DNA from: Legionella brunensis
GTDB taxonomy: Bacteria > Pseudomonadota > Gammaproteobacteria > Legionellales > Legionellaceae
Reading direction: 5' to 3'
Assembly (NCBI RefSeq): GCF_001467025.1
Contig: NZ_LNXV01000011.1
Span: 36,705-100,704, forward strand
Length of the DNA stretch: 64,000 nt
The number at the start of each line of letters is the position of its first letter. Position 1 is the stretch's first letter. Below, one piece after another: positions 1-8,935 of this stretch. Made by a program: the position numbers and the translations under genes. The notes beneath the pieces were generated by a model, which saw only the letters and a list, made by a program, of their open reading frames with translations, did no database searches and had not been told where the DNA came from.

Positions 1-2
1 TA

Positions 3-128
3 GCTTCAATGACTGCAACACTTATTAAAGTGCAAGCATTAACCGTTTGGGGAGAAGCTAGACGTTTAGTTTTCATTTCAACAGCCAAAATTGTTAGTTA
101 TCTTGTAATTATGCCTCATGATTATTAA
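3..128 (+). CDS. Possible 3' end of an unidentified rightward gene (partial)
   Basis: An open frame enters from the left edge and stops with TAA at 126-128, giving about 41 residues that end in MPHDY. It has no stop in frame back to the window edge and is followed by a hairpin with a T-rich tail at 202-230, as expected for the end of a rightward transcript. The piece is too short to recognise a family. It could be chance; confidence is low. Confidence 0.25.
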   Translation, partial: ASMTATLIKVQALTVWGEARRLVFISTAKIVSYLVIMPHDY

Positions 129-201
129 CAAACCCTTATGATTCAAATAAAAAATAGGATAAGAAAGGGCGATTTCAGTCTAGATTAGACAAATTATGTC
201 G

Positions 202-230
202 AGTCACTCCAGTGTGACTATTTTCTCTTT
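202..230 (+). terminator. Hairpin with T-rich tail between convergent genes
   Basis: AGTCAC (202-207) pairs with GTGACT (214-219) around a 6-nt loop, followed by ATTTTCTCTTT. It fits a factor-independent terminator for transcription entering from the left. It overlaps the last codons of the leftward cyclase gene. The stem is only 6 bp, so this is tentative. Confidence 0.35.
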
Positions 231-904
231 ACTAAGGCAATTAATCGTACTGGTGCTTCAGTAGCTTCAGCTATTTTTAGAGGCAAAATTAAGATATAGC
301 TTCCTATTGGAGGGAGCAGAACAGCATTCGCGACATTTTCTACAATGTATTTTCCAGCCCCTAAAAAAGCCTGATGGACGAGGTATCCCACATTAGGTCT
401 ATCTGGAGAGAGCGTATCAATCCCCAATCCCACTACCTCACGTTGCAAGAGTAACTCAGCAGCATCAAGTCCAAGGCAAGGGAACATATGATTATTGTGA
501 TATTTTTCAGGTTGTCCCCAGTATTGTTCCCAGCCGGTTCTCACGATTACAAAAGAGCCGCGATTTATCTTTCCATTAGTTGCTTCAAAATCCAAAATAT
601 CTTTTGTGTCTACTTTATAATCAGTTGTTATTGCTTTAGAAACATCGATAACTACACAAGGCGCAATCAGTTCATTTAAATGAAGCTCTGCTATCGTTTT
701 CCCCCCTTTGATGCAATGCGCAGGAGCATCAAGGTGAGTACCAATACCAGCATCCATAGTAAGACGCTGTACACGAAAAGACACTGCTGCGTCACTTTCA
801 TAGTCCTGAATATTTTGGTGCTGAAAGCCACAAGTTCCCTCCCAACTGGGAATTGAGCTAGACAGAGTGTGGGTTAAATCAAGAATAACATATGGGAAAG
901 TCAT
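218..904 (-). CDS. Cyclase-family metal-dependent hydrolase (KynB/arylformamidase-like)
   Basis: A 228-residue protein of the cyclase/kynurenine formamidase family, whose members hydrolyse amide or lactone-like bonds with a bound divalent metal. The family signature HxGTHxDxPxH appears as GIGTHLDAPAH near residues 72-84. The second His, Asp and last His are present, while the first His of the textbook motif is replaced by Gly, so the metal site differs from canonical KynB. The N-terminus LDLTHTL..SIPSWEG is also typical of the family. It lies 21 nt downstream of the CapD-like gene on the same strand and may be read through from it, but no kynurenine-pathway neighbour is present. The substrate cannot be inferred. 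Confidence 0.75.
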   Translation of the reverse strand: MTFPYVILDLTHTLSSSIPSWEGTCGFQHQNIQDYESDAAVSFRVQRLTMDAGIGTHLDAPAHCIKGGKTIAELHLNELIAPCVVIDVSKAITTDYKVDTKDILDFEATNGKINRGSFVIVRTGWEQYWGQPEKYHNNHMFPCLGLDAAELLLQREVVGLGIDTLSPDRPNVGYLVHQAFLGAGKYIVENVANAVLLPPIGSYILILPLKIAEATEAPVRLIALVKRK

Positions 905-925
905 GCGTTCAAACCACTATAAAGG

Positions 926-2806
926 TTACTCCAGTAAATTAGTAATAGCATCCTTTTCCAATTGCGAATTAAACTCAGGCACTAAACTCTTTAATAAAAT
1001 GTAAAGCTCTGCATTATTATGCATGGTACAAGCCATATTAAGCAGCCTAATTGTCTGCGTTAATTCCGTCCATTCAAGATGACGAAACTTGGCTTTAAAC
1101 AATTTTTCATGTTCAGTTTGAGCTAACTGCTCGGAAGGATGAAACAGTTCTTCAAATAATTTTTCACCTGGTCTTAAACCCGTGTATTCGATAGCAATGT
1201 CTTTCCCAGGCTCTTTCCCAGCCAAACGAATCATTTGTTCAGCAAGATAACTAATTTTAATAGGCTCCCCCATATCCAGAACAAAGATTTCTCCACCATG
1301 CCCATTAGCCATTGCTTGTAAAATTAACTGACAAGCCTCTGGAATCGTCATAAAATACCGTTGAATATCCGGATGAGTCACTGTAATAGGGCCACCTGCT
1401 TGCAGTTGCTTTTGGAATAAAGGTACTACACTACCAGCCGAGCCAAGGACATTACCAAAACGCACCGTGATAAATTGAGTATCCACTCTCTCATTTAAGT
1501 TTTGGCAATAAATTTCCGCAACTCGTTTTGTTGTGCCCATTACATTTGTGGGATTAACTGCTTTATCGGTAGAAATTAAAATGAATTTTTCAACGCCTAC
1601 TGCCACGCTAGCTTCAGCAATAACTTGGGTACCAATCACATTATTTTGCACTGCTACCCGAACTTGCTCTTCCAACATAGGAACATGCTTATACGCTGCC
1701 GCATGAAACACAATTTGAGGCTTAAATTGATGAAAAAGAAAATCAACTGCAGTGATATCTGTAACAGAAATTAATCCCAACTCAAGAGGGACATCAGGAA
1801 ATCTTTTTGTTAACTCAAGTTCAATTTTATACAAATTAAACTCTGAATTATCCACAACTAATAATTTACTGGGCTGGAGTAACATAATTTGACGGCATAA
1901 CTCTGAACCAATAGAGCCGCCTCCCCCCGTTACAAGAATCCGTTTATCTTTAATACCAGATGCTATTTTTTCCCATTCTAATTGAACTTGATCCCGTCCC
2001 AACAAATCTTCAATATTGACATCCCTCAGAGCATTGACCTCTACTCGGCCGGCAGCTAAAGCAGGAATGCTAGGCAATGTTCTGAATGGTACCTTGCAAT
2101 TTTCACAATGAGTCACTATACGACGCATAGCAGCGGAGCGAGCTGAAGGGATGGCAATAAATATTAGATCAATTTTACATTCAGCTACTAAGTCGACCAA
2201 ATCGCGGGTAGTACCTAACACCCTAACGCCATGCACCTCCAAACCTCGTTTTCCCACGTTATCGTCTACAAAACCAACAGGGAAATAAGATTGTGTGCGC
2301 TTTAAATCACGTACCAAACTCTCACCAGCGCGCCCCGCTCCAATAATTAAAACCCGCTTACATTCAATGGAGTATCCCTTTTCTTGCCAATCCCAGTAAG
2401 AACGTAATATTAACCGCCCTCCACATAACAAGAGGATTAAAGTCATATCATACAAGGGTAATACCGAACGAGGAATATGTTGCAGCAGAGGGGTAAAGTA
2501 CAATACCAACATGGATAGGACAGTAGCACAAGCAGTCGCCTTAATGATTTTTGCCACATCGTTTAAGGAAGAAAAACGCCAGAGTCCACGATAAACTTTA
2601 AAGTAATAGTAACAACCAATTTGTATCAGAGCTAAAGTCAGTAATGACAATAGAGAATAAGAACTTGTCAGATCTCTTGGAAAAGGCTGCAAGTTATAAC
2701 GTAACCAATAAGCAAAATACCAGGCTGCAGGAATTGCTAACGCGTCAAAGGCAATTACAGGCCACTTTTTGTATAACTTCTGAAAAAACATACCCATACT
2801 CTGCAT
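926..2806 (-). CDS. CapD/WbpM-family membrane-bound nucleoside-diphosphate-sugar 4,6-dehydratase
   Basis: 626 residues, the length of the long FlaA1/WbpM/CapD type. Four or so hydrophobic segments occupy residues about 15-130. A first Rossmann-like domain carries GAGRAG (156-161). The catalytic SDR domain has the nucleotide loop GGGGSIG (294-300) and STDKAVNP starting at 412. The usual SDR Tyr is replaced by Met (423) four residues before Lys427, the Ser-Met-Lys arrangement known in WbpM-type UDP-GlcNAc C6-dehydratases. Known relatives convert UDP-GlcNAc to a 4-keto-6-deoxy sugar at the inner membrane for O-antigen, capsule or glycoprotein synthesis. It follows the glycosyltransferase and UbiA-type genes on the same strand (72 nt gap), which supports a surface-glycan role. 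The exact product is inferred only from the family. Confidence 0.9.
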   Translation of the reverse strand: MQSMGMFFQKLYKKWPVIAFDALAIPAAWYFAYWLRYNLQPFPRDLTSSYSLLSLLTLALIQIGCYYYFKVYRGLWRFSSLNDVAKIIKATACATVLSMLVLYFTPLLQHIPRSVLPLYDMTLILLLCGGRLILRSYWDWQEKGYSIECKRVLIIGAGRAGESLVRDLKRTQSYFPVGFVDDNVGKRGLEVHGVRVLGTTRDLVDLVAECKIDLIFIAIPSARSAAMRRIVTHCENCKVPFRTLPSIPALAAGRVEVNALRDVNIEDLLGRDQVQLEWEKIASGIKDKRILVTGGGGSIGSELCRQIMLLQPSKLLVVDNSEFNLYKIELELTKRFPDVPLELGLISVTDITAVDFLFHQFKPQIVFHAAAYKHVPMLEEQVRVAVQNNVIGTQVIAEASVAVGVEKFILISTDKAVNPTNVMGTTKRVAEIYCQNLNERVDTQFITVRFGNVLGSAGSVVPLFQKQLQAGGPITVTHPDIQRYFMTIPEACQLILQAMANGHGGEIFVLDMGEPIKISYLAEQMIRLAGKEPGKDIAIEYTGLRPGEKLFEELFHPSEQLAQTEHEKLFKAKFRHLEWTELTQTIRLLNMACTMHNNAELYILLKSLVPEFNSQLEKDAITNLLE

Positions 2807-2878
2807 ATTAAAACAAGTCCTTTAAGTGAGTGCAGCACAAAATTTCAACTGAATTGTGAGGTTGTATCTTACTACAGC

Positions 2879-4390
2879 TCAATTTGATAGGGTATAAATT
2901 TCATAACGATATGACGATTTTTGATTACGCACACTATAAGCAGTGCTAATTGTATACGATTTGCTTGTTTTTAATTCTTTTTTTAGACATACATCAGTAG
3001 GCGAATAAATGATACGACCTTCCGTCACCAACGAGGTTAAAATAATAATTTCCGGCTTAGTTTTAATCACCTCTCTACATAACCACAAATATTTATTTTG
3101 TGTTGATATGGAAGTCATCTTCTTATTATTTAAGCAATACGAATCTATAAAATTCAATGAGCTTAAATATGGGATCATGCCACTGTCTGCCAAAACGACT
3201 TGGCTGCTTGCTTTAGCATATTTATTTAGCCAGTCCACTACTTGTTCTCTCAGTCGCAGACCCTCTTGGGGATTGATGGCAAAAGATCGATAACTTGTTA
3301 AAGTCATCTTGGGTATAAAGAAAATGGCAAATAATAAAACACTTACTACCAGATAAGTGTCAAATAAAGCACTTTTTTTCGGTAAGAAATAACGAATTAA
3401 GTCCATAATGCCTTGAAGGGTTAAAGGCAACAATAAAATAAAAGCAGGTAAAAATAGACGATTTGCAAATGCGACAACAGGATCAGCACCAATGAGTAAT
3501 CCCAGATAAACTAATGAAGGAGACCATAGAAAAAAATGACGTTTGTCTTTTGCTTTAAGTGTTGCCCAAAGTGCAAATAGCATAAAAGGCCAAGCCAGGT
3601 GCAAATATGCCAAATCTAAGGTTAGGGAAAAATCATTAAACCCTTTGCAATAAACAGGATTAGGGAATAAATGCCCATAATAAAGCCATCGCCAGAAAAA
3701 ATAAGGTAAAAAAATCAAAGCGAAGGTAAAACAACTTAGTAGTAGCCCAATGTAGTACTTTCTTACCCCTGCTTTTGGCTTATCAATGATTGCCAAACTA
3801 TAAAAAACTAACACGAAGAGAGGTGCTTCAGGTCTCGTGAGCCCAGCTAATGCGAATAAAAACCCTGCTAAGATCCAATAAAACCAACTCCCCCCTTCTC
3901 TATCGTTGGGGAATAAGCGATACCCCATAGCACGAAACAAAAAAAATAAAGCAAAGCATAAAAGAGCTTGATAAGTACTGGTTTCTAATCCACTTACACT
4001 CCACAAGATCTCACCGCGATACAGAAGTAACCAAATGCAAGGGATAAATGAGACCCAGCTTAAAAACCAATAACGCGAAAGGTAATAAAGGCTAATCGAA
4101 CTCAAAACCAATCCCCCGACTCCGATACCTTTTAGTGTACTAACGGGATCAAGATTCAACTTCATTGCCAGGGCAGCAAGGACTACGAAGCTAAAATTAG
4201 AATATCCTTCAACAGGCTCTTCACCAACATTCCATAATAATCCCTGCCCTAAAATCCAATGTTTCGCATAGCGCAGAGGAATATACATATCATCAATGGT
4301 AAACGGCCAAATTGCAGTGACTTGTAATAAGAGGAGGTAGCAAAAACATAAACCTAAAAAAAACACTAAAATTAATTTCTTATTGCTCAT
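2879..4390 (-). CDS. GT-C polytopic glycosyltransferase (AftB/GT39-like, polyprenyl-phosphate sugar donor)
   Basis: 503 residues with an N-terminal membrane anchor and about ten hydrophobic segments up to residue 370, then a soluble C-terminal tail. Just after the first helix is the acidic pair and loop characteristic of GT-C enzymes: IDDMYIPLRYAKHW followed by EEPVEGYSNF. The pattern DDxxIxxRYA...GxGLxxN.GE.VEGYSN is the one seen in mycobacterial terminal arabinofuranosyltransferase AftB and relatives, which use lipid-linked pentofuranose as donor. Its start overlaps the stop of the upstream UbiA-like gene by 4 bp (ATGA), so the two are probably translated together. That pairing suggests the two enzymes make and use the same lipid-linked sugar. 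Acceptor and sugar are unknown. Confidence 0.75.
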   Translation of the reverse strand: MSNKKLILVFFLGLCFCYLLLLQVTAIWPFTIDDMYIPLRYAKHWILGQGLLWNVGEEPVEGYSNFSFVVLAALAMKLNLDPVSTLKGIGVGGLVLSSISLYYLSRYWFLSWVSFIPCIWLLLYRGEILWSVSGLETSTYQALLCFALFFLFRAMGYRLFPNDREGGSWFYWILAGFLFALAGLTRPEAPLFVLVFYSLAIIDKPKAGVRKYYIGLLLSCFTFALIFLPYFFWRWLYYGHLFPNPVYCKGFNDFSLTLDLAYLHLAWPFMLFALWATLKAKDKRHFFLWSPSLVYLGLLIGADPVVAFANRLFLPAFILLLPLTLQGIMDLIRYFLPKKSALFDTYLVVSVLLFAIFFIPKMTLTSYRSFAINPQEGLRLREQVVDWLNKYAKASSQVVLADSGMIPYLSSLNFIDSYCLNNKKMTSISTQNKYLWLCREVIKTKPEIIILTSLVTEGRIIYSPTDVCLKKELKTSKSYTISTAYSVRNQKSSYRYEIYTLSN

Positions 4391-5280
4391 TTAATTAATG
4401 CAATAAAGGTTAGGATTAAAAAACAGATTAAGTTAAAGCGCGATAAATTATCATTAAAGAAAAGAGATACTGGGTCATCATTCTCTGTATTTCTTGTTGT
4501 TAACCATGCAAAACGCCATATTCCTATTGCTGCAAAGGGTAATGTTAATAAGAAATAAAATGACTCGTCGCGCGCATAAACAGTATAAAACAGATAAGTC
4601 ACAAAACTAGCAATTGCCGTCAGTACAATTAACACATCAAGCAATCGTGATGGGTATTTTTTCAGCACAGCCCTCGTGGAAATTCTTAATCCTAATTGTT
4701 TCTCTAATCGTCGCTTGCACAAAGCGATAAACAGACTAATCAATGTAGCCGTAAAAGCCAACCACCAGGAAATAGGCAATCCTATACCAATCGTGCCCGC
4801 TAAAACACGCAATAAAAAACCACTCGCAATACAAAGCACATCCAATATGGGTACATTCTTAAGCAAATGGTTATAAGTCAAATTTATTAATAAGTAGATT
4901 CCAAGAAGAGCAGCCAAATTACTGGAGATAGACCAGGCTAACAACAAGCCTCCAATTAAAAGTAAAGCTAACATGCTTACAGCAAAGTCCAGAGAAACCT
5001 CTCCTGAAGCTAATGGACGATAACATTTTTGCGGGTGTAGTCGATCTTCTTCTCTATCTTGAAAATCATTGTAAATGTAAACAGCACTGGCAATTAAGCA
5101 AAAAGAAAGTGCCGCCAATAGGGCATCTGGAAGATATTCACGTGAACCTGAGTAGAAAACACCAAGTAAAACAAAGGCTGCTTTAGTCCAATGTGATAAT
5201 CTAAGTAGTTTAAAAAAATGCTTGATTGACGTCATCGCGATTGCCCAAAAAATCAACTTCTTAATTAATATAACCATCAC
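4387..5280 (-). CDS. UbiA-superfamily prenyltransferase, decaprenyl-phosphate phosphoribosyltransferase-like
   Basis: 297 residues with eight or nine membrane segments. The first Asp-rich motif reads NDFQDREEDRLHPQKCYRPL, matching the NDxxDxExDRxHPxKxxRP signature of decaprenyl-phosphate 5-phosphoribosyltransferases (mycobacterial Rv3806c/UbiA type) rather than the ubiquinone or heme branches. These enzymes join phosphoribosyl pyrophosphate to a polyprenyl phosphate, the first committed step towards lipid-linked D-arabinofuranose. The alternative start at Met16 (MTSIKHFFKLLRL) is equally plausible because no clear Shine-Dalgarno distinguishes them. It heads the leftward glycan set and overlaps the next gene by 4 bp. 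The epimerase pair DprE1/DprE2 needed for arabinose is not in this window. Confidence 0.8.
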   Translation of the reverse strand: MMVILIKKLIFWAIAMTSIKHFFKLLRLSHWTKAAFVLLGVFYSGSREYLPDALLAALSFCLIASAVYIYNDFQDREEDRLHPQKCYRPLASGEVSLDFAVSMLALLLIGGLLLAWSISSNLAALLGIYLLINLTYNHLLKNVPILDVLCIASGFLLRVLAGTIGIGLPISWWLAFTATLISLFIALCKRRLEKQLGLRISTRAVLKKYPSRLLDVLIVLTAIASFVTYLFYTVYARDESFYFLLTLPFAAIGIWRFAWLTTRNTENDDPVSLFFNDNLSRFNLICFLILTFIALIK

Positions 5281-5578
5281 TATATCATCAGTTTTTCAAT
5301 AGGTTAATTAGATACTGACGAGCATGTTCGATATTGAGTCGACTAAGTAAATTTTTGTACCAACCAACGATTTACCAAAATTTTATTTATTTGCTACCTA
5401 AAATGCTGATCAAGGAATTTATCATTACAAAATGAATGTAAATTGATCATGTGTAAGCTAAATTAAACTGCTTTGTATCAAATCTTAGTAAAATTTAACC
5501 AATTAAGATTGCAATTAACCAGAGAATACGTAATATAAAAAACTAGGACGATATTTTAACAATGGACTGAGGTGCATT
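5281..5578. other. AT-rich divergent intergenic region
   Basis: About 300 bp between a leftward and a rightward gene, so promoters for both are expected. A weak sigma70-like pair for the rightward gene is TTGCAA (5509-5514) and TAATAT (5531-5536) with a 16-bp spacer. A direct repeat CAATTAA occurs at 5499-5505 and 5511-5517 (period 12). No open frame or RNA gene is evident. Confidence 0.35.
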
Positions 5579-7045
5579 ATGCTCTTCGTGCTATCTGATG
5601 GATTTATTATCAATCTAAGCAATCTGCGTTTAGATTATCAAAAACGAACTGGTGTAACGCTTGATGAAAGCCAGCAACCTTATGCAATTAGCCTTTTTTT
5701 TGGGGCCAAGGATATTAAGGCTCGCAATAAGCAAATTAGTTTTATTGAAAAATGGCTTGCTGCATTTCAAAAAGATTTACATATAGAGAATCCGCTTACT
5801 CCTGAGGAAGTACAAAAACTATTTCAGAAAATGCTTTCTGCAGAGAAAACAACCACTGAAGATACGCAGGCAATAGTTAAATATGAATCATCCTCTTCCC
5901 CAATTACAGCGGAAGCAATTGAAAATCAAATCACTGCTTTACGTGTACTGATAACTACATGCTTATATGTCAAATCACAAATTGATTCAACCTATACCGT
6001 ACGTTCAGGCTCTTCTGCAATTTTAGAACAGCTTATGAATGAAGCAATGGGGGCAACCTCGACAAATTATATTGATGAAGAGACCAAAGCTTGCTGCTTA
6101 TTGGCTACCAAGCGTTTTCTTTCAGAAAAAGGACGTTTTGAAGCAATTAATGCCAGCTTAAAATCACGATTTACTGAAAAGCAATGGGCTGATTTTTCAA
6201 ATTTTGTTACCCATGAATGCGATGCATTAAAGGGTAAATATAAAACCAACTATCCAGTTACCAGTGTAATGATGCCACTGATGGGTAAGCCCTTGGAGTT
6301 TGCTGGCTATACAACAGGTTTTATATTAGGAGAAATGGTTGGTAAGTCTACTAAATTACTCCGAACCAGACATGCCCTGACTGCAGCTATAGGCAGTGGT
6401 TTAATGTTGATCATGGGACCCAGTGCAAGTGTTGGGGTGATGTTACTTGCCCCCACTTATGCTGGCCGTATCTTGGATACATTTTGCGGGGTCACGCTAG
6501 CCTGGATATTGGGGGCTGCAGGTAATATTGCAGGACAAGGTCTAGGCTTAGGTGTAGGATTGTCAGTCGATCTCAGTTGGAAAATAATGTATAACAGCTT
6601 TACTTTATTATCTCGGCTTTATTCTGGCCGCAACCATCTAGAAAAATTAAATGGCATTTCTTTGATTAGTGGTCATCGTATTGTTGATGGCGCAGAATTA
6701 AAAATTGTTGATATGGAAAATCTAGCCAAAGAGTTACCTCAAGATTATCAACTCTGCCCTGTGACTTTTGATATTGGTGAAGACGCACTTAAAGTTACTG
6801 TCAATGAGCAACAAACGGCCATTATTCCTTGGAGCAAGGATAATCAACTTATCTACATGGAAGAATTACAAAAATTATTTGCTGCACGGGCTCAAATAGA
6901 ATCACAAGAGCATGGTGATGTCATCCCAACTGTATATACACCATTAGTTGAACAAGTTGATGAAGTACTCCCATCCTCTGATGCAAAACAAGAGGGTTTA
7001 AAAGAAGTGAAAGATACAGTAAGTTCAGCAATATCCTTATTTTAG
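5579..7045 (+). CDS. Unknown protein with central hydrophobic region; effector-like orphan
   Basis: 488 residues, family not recognised. GAGG about 8 nt upstream of the ATG supports the start. Residues 1-210 are soluble and mostly helical. Residues about 230-335 contain two or three glycine/alanine-rich hydrophobic stretches (for example SGLMLIMGPSASVGVMLLA and AWILGAAGNIAGQGLGLGVG) that could insert in a membrane. The remaining 150 residues are soluble and end in a Ser/Lys/Glu-rich tail. There is no N-terminal signal peptide. The monocistronic setting, lack of signal and internal membrane hairpin are features seen in many Legionella Dot/Icm substrates, but this is inference and no catalytic motif is visible. 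Confidence 0.7.
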   Translation: MLFVLSDGFIINLSNLRLDYQKRTGVTLDESQQPYAISLFFGAKDIKARNKQISFIEKWLAAFQKDLHIENPLTPEEVQKLFQKMLSAEKTTTEDTQAIVKYESSSSPITAEAIENQITALRVLITTCLYVKSQIDSTYTVRSGSSAILEQLMNEAMGATSTNYIDEETKACCLLATKRFLSEKGRFEAINASLKSRFTEKQWADFSNFVTHECDALKGKYKTNYPVTSVMMPLMGKPLEFAGYTTGFILGEMVGKSTKLLRTRHALTAAIGSGLMLIMGPSASVGVMLLAPTYAGRILDTFCGVTLAWILGAAGNIAGQGLGLGVGLSVDLSWKIMYNSFTLLSRLYSGRNHLEKLNGISLISGHRIVDGAELKIVDMENLAKELPQDYQLCPVTFDIGEDALKVTVNEQQTAIIPWSKDNQLIYMEELQKLFAARAQIESQEHGDVIPTVYTPLVEQVDEVLPSSDAKQEGLKEVKDTVSSAISLF

Positions 7046-7072
7046 ATTGATTAATTTTTTATAGGAAAAAGA

Positions 7073-7501
7073 ATGAAGATTTTAGCGTACTTATTATTGT
7101 TATGCTCAAGCGTCTCTTCTTTGGCTCAATCTAACTCTCTCGATAATTGTTTAATTGAGGGAAATGATATTAAGCTAACGGGACAGCTTGGCGTACAACA
7201 ATTTCCTGGTCCTCCTGATTACACGAGCATCGCTAAAGGAGATAAACCAGAGTCCTATTGGATTTTAACAACTCAACACCCCTACTGTGGTGAGGGACAA
7301 GACCTTACTAGCGGAAAATCACATCGTTTAGATGAAAAATCACAACACTTTCAGCTAGTTCTCACTCCTAAGCAGTATGAAAAGCATAGAAATTTATTGA
7401 ATAAGCAGATAATTGTTAAAGGACAAATGTTTATTGCCCACACAGCTCATCACCATACCCCGATGCTCATTGAAGTTAGCAGTATGGAGGCAGCTCCTTA
7501 A
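7073..7501 (+). CDS. Small exported DUF4431-like protein
   Basis: 142 residues with a typical signal peptide (MKILAYLLLLCSSVSSLAQS, cleavage about residue 19). The start is supported by AGGAAAAAGA directly upstream. The mature part has FPGPPDYTSIAKGD followed by WILTT, two Cys (in DNCLIEG and HPYCGEG) that could form a disulfide, and VKGQMFIAHTAHHHTPMLI near the end. The arrangement resembles the DUF4431 family of small periplasmic proteins, which has no established biochemical role. It lies 27 nt after the preceding gene on the same strand and may share its transcript. Confidence 0.7.
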   Translation: MKILAYLLLLCSSVSSLAQSNSLDNCLIEGNDIKLTGQLGVQQFPGPPDYTSIAKGDKPESYWILTTQHPYCGEGQDLTSGKSHRLDEKSQHFQLVLTPKQYEKHRNLLNKQIIVKGQMFIAHTAHHHTPMLIEVSSMEAAP

Positions 7502-7539
7502 ATCACCCGTTTCTGCCTAAAGAATGGGAATAACCAAAT

Positions 7540-7869
7540 TTAGTTTTTAAATATAAAATAAGCAGCTCCCATCATGCATAAACCTGCATAAAGAAAATTT
7601 AATCCAACTGGTTTATGCATATAGTAATAAGCAAAAAAGGCAAATACGCACATTGTGATTATCTCTTGAATAACCTTTAATTGCCCCAAATCGAATTCTT
7701 TATAGCCGATACGATTTGCAGGAACCTGAAGCAGATATTCAAAAAAGGCTATGCTCCAACTAACCAAGATAGCAATATACAAGGGCTTATTATTCAAATT
7801 TTTTAGATGACCATACCAAGCGAAAGTCATAAAAACATTCGAGGCCAAGAGTAGTAATATTGTTTTCAT
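7540..7869 (-). CDS. DMT-family (DUF486) small membrane protein
   Basis: About 109 residues with four hydrophobic helices. The motif SNVFMTFAWYGHLK at the N-terminus is diagnostic of the DUF486/DMT-superfamily small proteins. I chose the internal ATG at 7867-7869 (MKTILLLL) because family members begin directly with the first helix. An in-frame ATG 30 bp upstream would add ten basic residues. Neither start has a convincing ribosome-binding site. The function of the family is not established; transport is presumed from fold. It is separated by 44 nt from truD on the same strand. Confidence 0.75.
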   Translation of the reverse strand: MKTILLLLASNVFMTFAWYGHLKNLNNKPLYIAILVSWSIAFFEYLLQVPANRIGYKEFDLGQLKVIQEIITMCVFAFFAYYYMHKPVGLNFLYAGLCMMGAAYFIFKN

Positions 7870-7913
7870 TTTAATTTTTCTAATCATTGAGCGCAGCATG
7901 CAAAATCTATTTG

Positions 7914-8933
7914 CTAACTGCTTAGGATTAACTCCCGCACAACGGATGTCGCATAACTCCCAGCAGTTAATTTAAACGAGAGATACAAGTTATTGTCCTG
8001 CCAGTCCCACATCATACATTCAACCGCTAGTCTTAGAGAACGATAGCTACGCTCTAAGCCGTGTTTCTCCAGTGCACTACACCAGGACTCATACCCAGCC
8101 AGCGCTTTTTGTTGATGAAGGAGTGCTTGCATTTTGACCCGTTCTTCACCCCTCCCCCAAAGTGGGGCAGCAGGCGAAATATCAAACAACTCTATTCGTT
8201 TTTTAATATCTTCATCAGGTTCATCAATTGAGAAAATACTATTGGTTCCAGACAATTGCATTACATCCCCAGTAATTGCCTTATTCCAAGTGGCAGTTTG
8301 AATCCGCTCACTTAAAATCTGATTAAACAAAAATGATCGGGCTGCTGAATAATAAATACCTCGTAAAAAATGATTTTTTACTTTAACACCACCTAAAAGT
8401 AACTGCTCAGCCTTTACTAAATTTTGATTTTCATAACCAAAACGTTGCGCACCAAAATAATTCGGCACACCACCATGATAAATTTTTTGCAGCCGCTCTT
8501 CGACATCATTACAATCATCAAGCTCGCGAATTATTAACAGAAACTCATTGGCAGCAAGAGCACCTGTTCTTAATTTTTTTGCATGGCGTTGATATTGTAT
8601 TACTCGCCAACCGTCTCCCTTCAACAAATGGGGTGAATCAATTTCTTCACCAGGGCAATGTATAGAAAACCATTGCGTTGTTACTGCCTCTTTGTCTTTT
8701 AAACCAGCATAAGAAATTACTTTTTCTGATTTTCCAAGAGAGCGCGCTAGTTGCTTAGCTAACTCTTCTGTATTTAAACCCTTTTTCTCTACTTGCAAGT
8801 ATAAATGCTCCCCCTCCCCCGTTAAATTAAAACCAAGTATTTCATTGACCTTAAAGTCGTCTGGAGAGGCTTTTATTTTTCCTAAACTCTGTGGAGTTCC
8901 ATATGCAAAAGTGAAATGGTGGTTATTAAACAT
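7914..8933 (-). CDS. truD: tRNA pseudouridine(13) synthase TruD
   Basis: 339 residues, the usual bacterial length. TruD isomerises U13 of certain tRNAs (notably tRNA-Glu) to pseudouridine in the cytoplasm. The catalytic motif is seen as YAGLKDKEAVTTQWFS, whose Asp is the nucleophile. Other family landmarks are VPNYFGAQRFG and the N-terminal KASPDDFKVNEILGF. Its ATG starts 2 nt after the terC stop, so the two genes are probably cotranscribed and translationally coupled. Confidence 0.95.
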   Translation of the reverse strand: MFNNHHFTFAYGTPQSLGKIKASPDDFKVNEILGFNLTGEGEHLYLQVEKKGLNTEELAKQLARSLGKSEKVISYAGLKDKEAVTTQWFSIHCPGEEIDSPHLLKGDGWRVIQYQRHAKKLRTGALAANEFLLIIRELDDCNDVEERLQKIYHGGVPNYFGAQRFGYENQNLVKAEQLLLGGVKVKNHFLRGIYYSAARSFLFNQILSERIQTATWNKAITGDVMQLSGTNSIFSIDEPDEDIKKRIELFDISPAAPLWGRGEERVKMQALLHQQKALAGYESWCSALEKHGLERSYRSLRLAVECMMWDWQDNNLYLSFKLTAGSYATSVVRELILSS

Positions 8934-8935
8934 AA

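Noticed and set aside
5499..5517. CAATTAA direct repeat upstream of the 5579 gene as a PmrA box
   Set aside because: Period is 12 rather than 11 and flanking positions do not fit the consensus.
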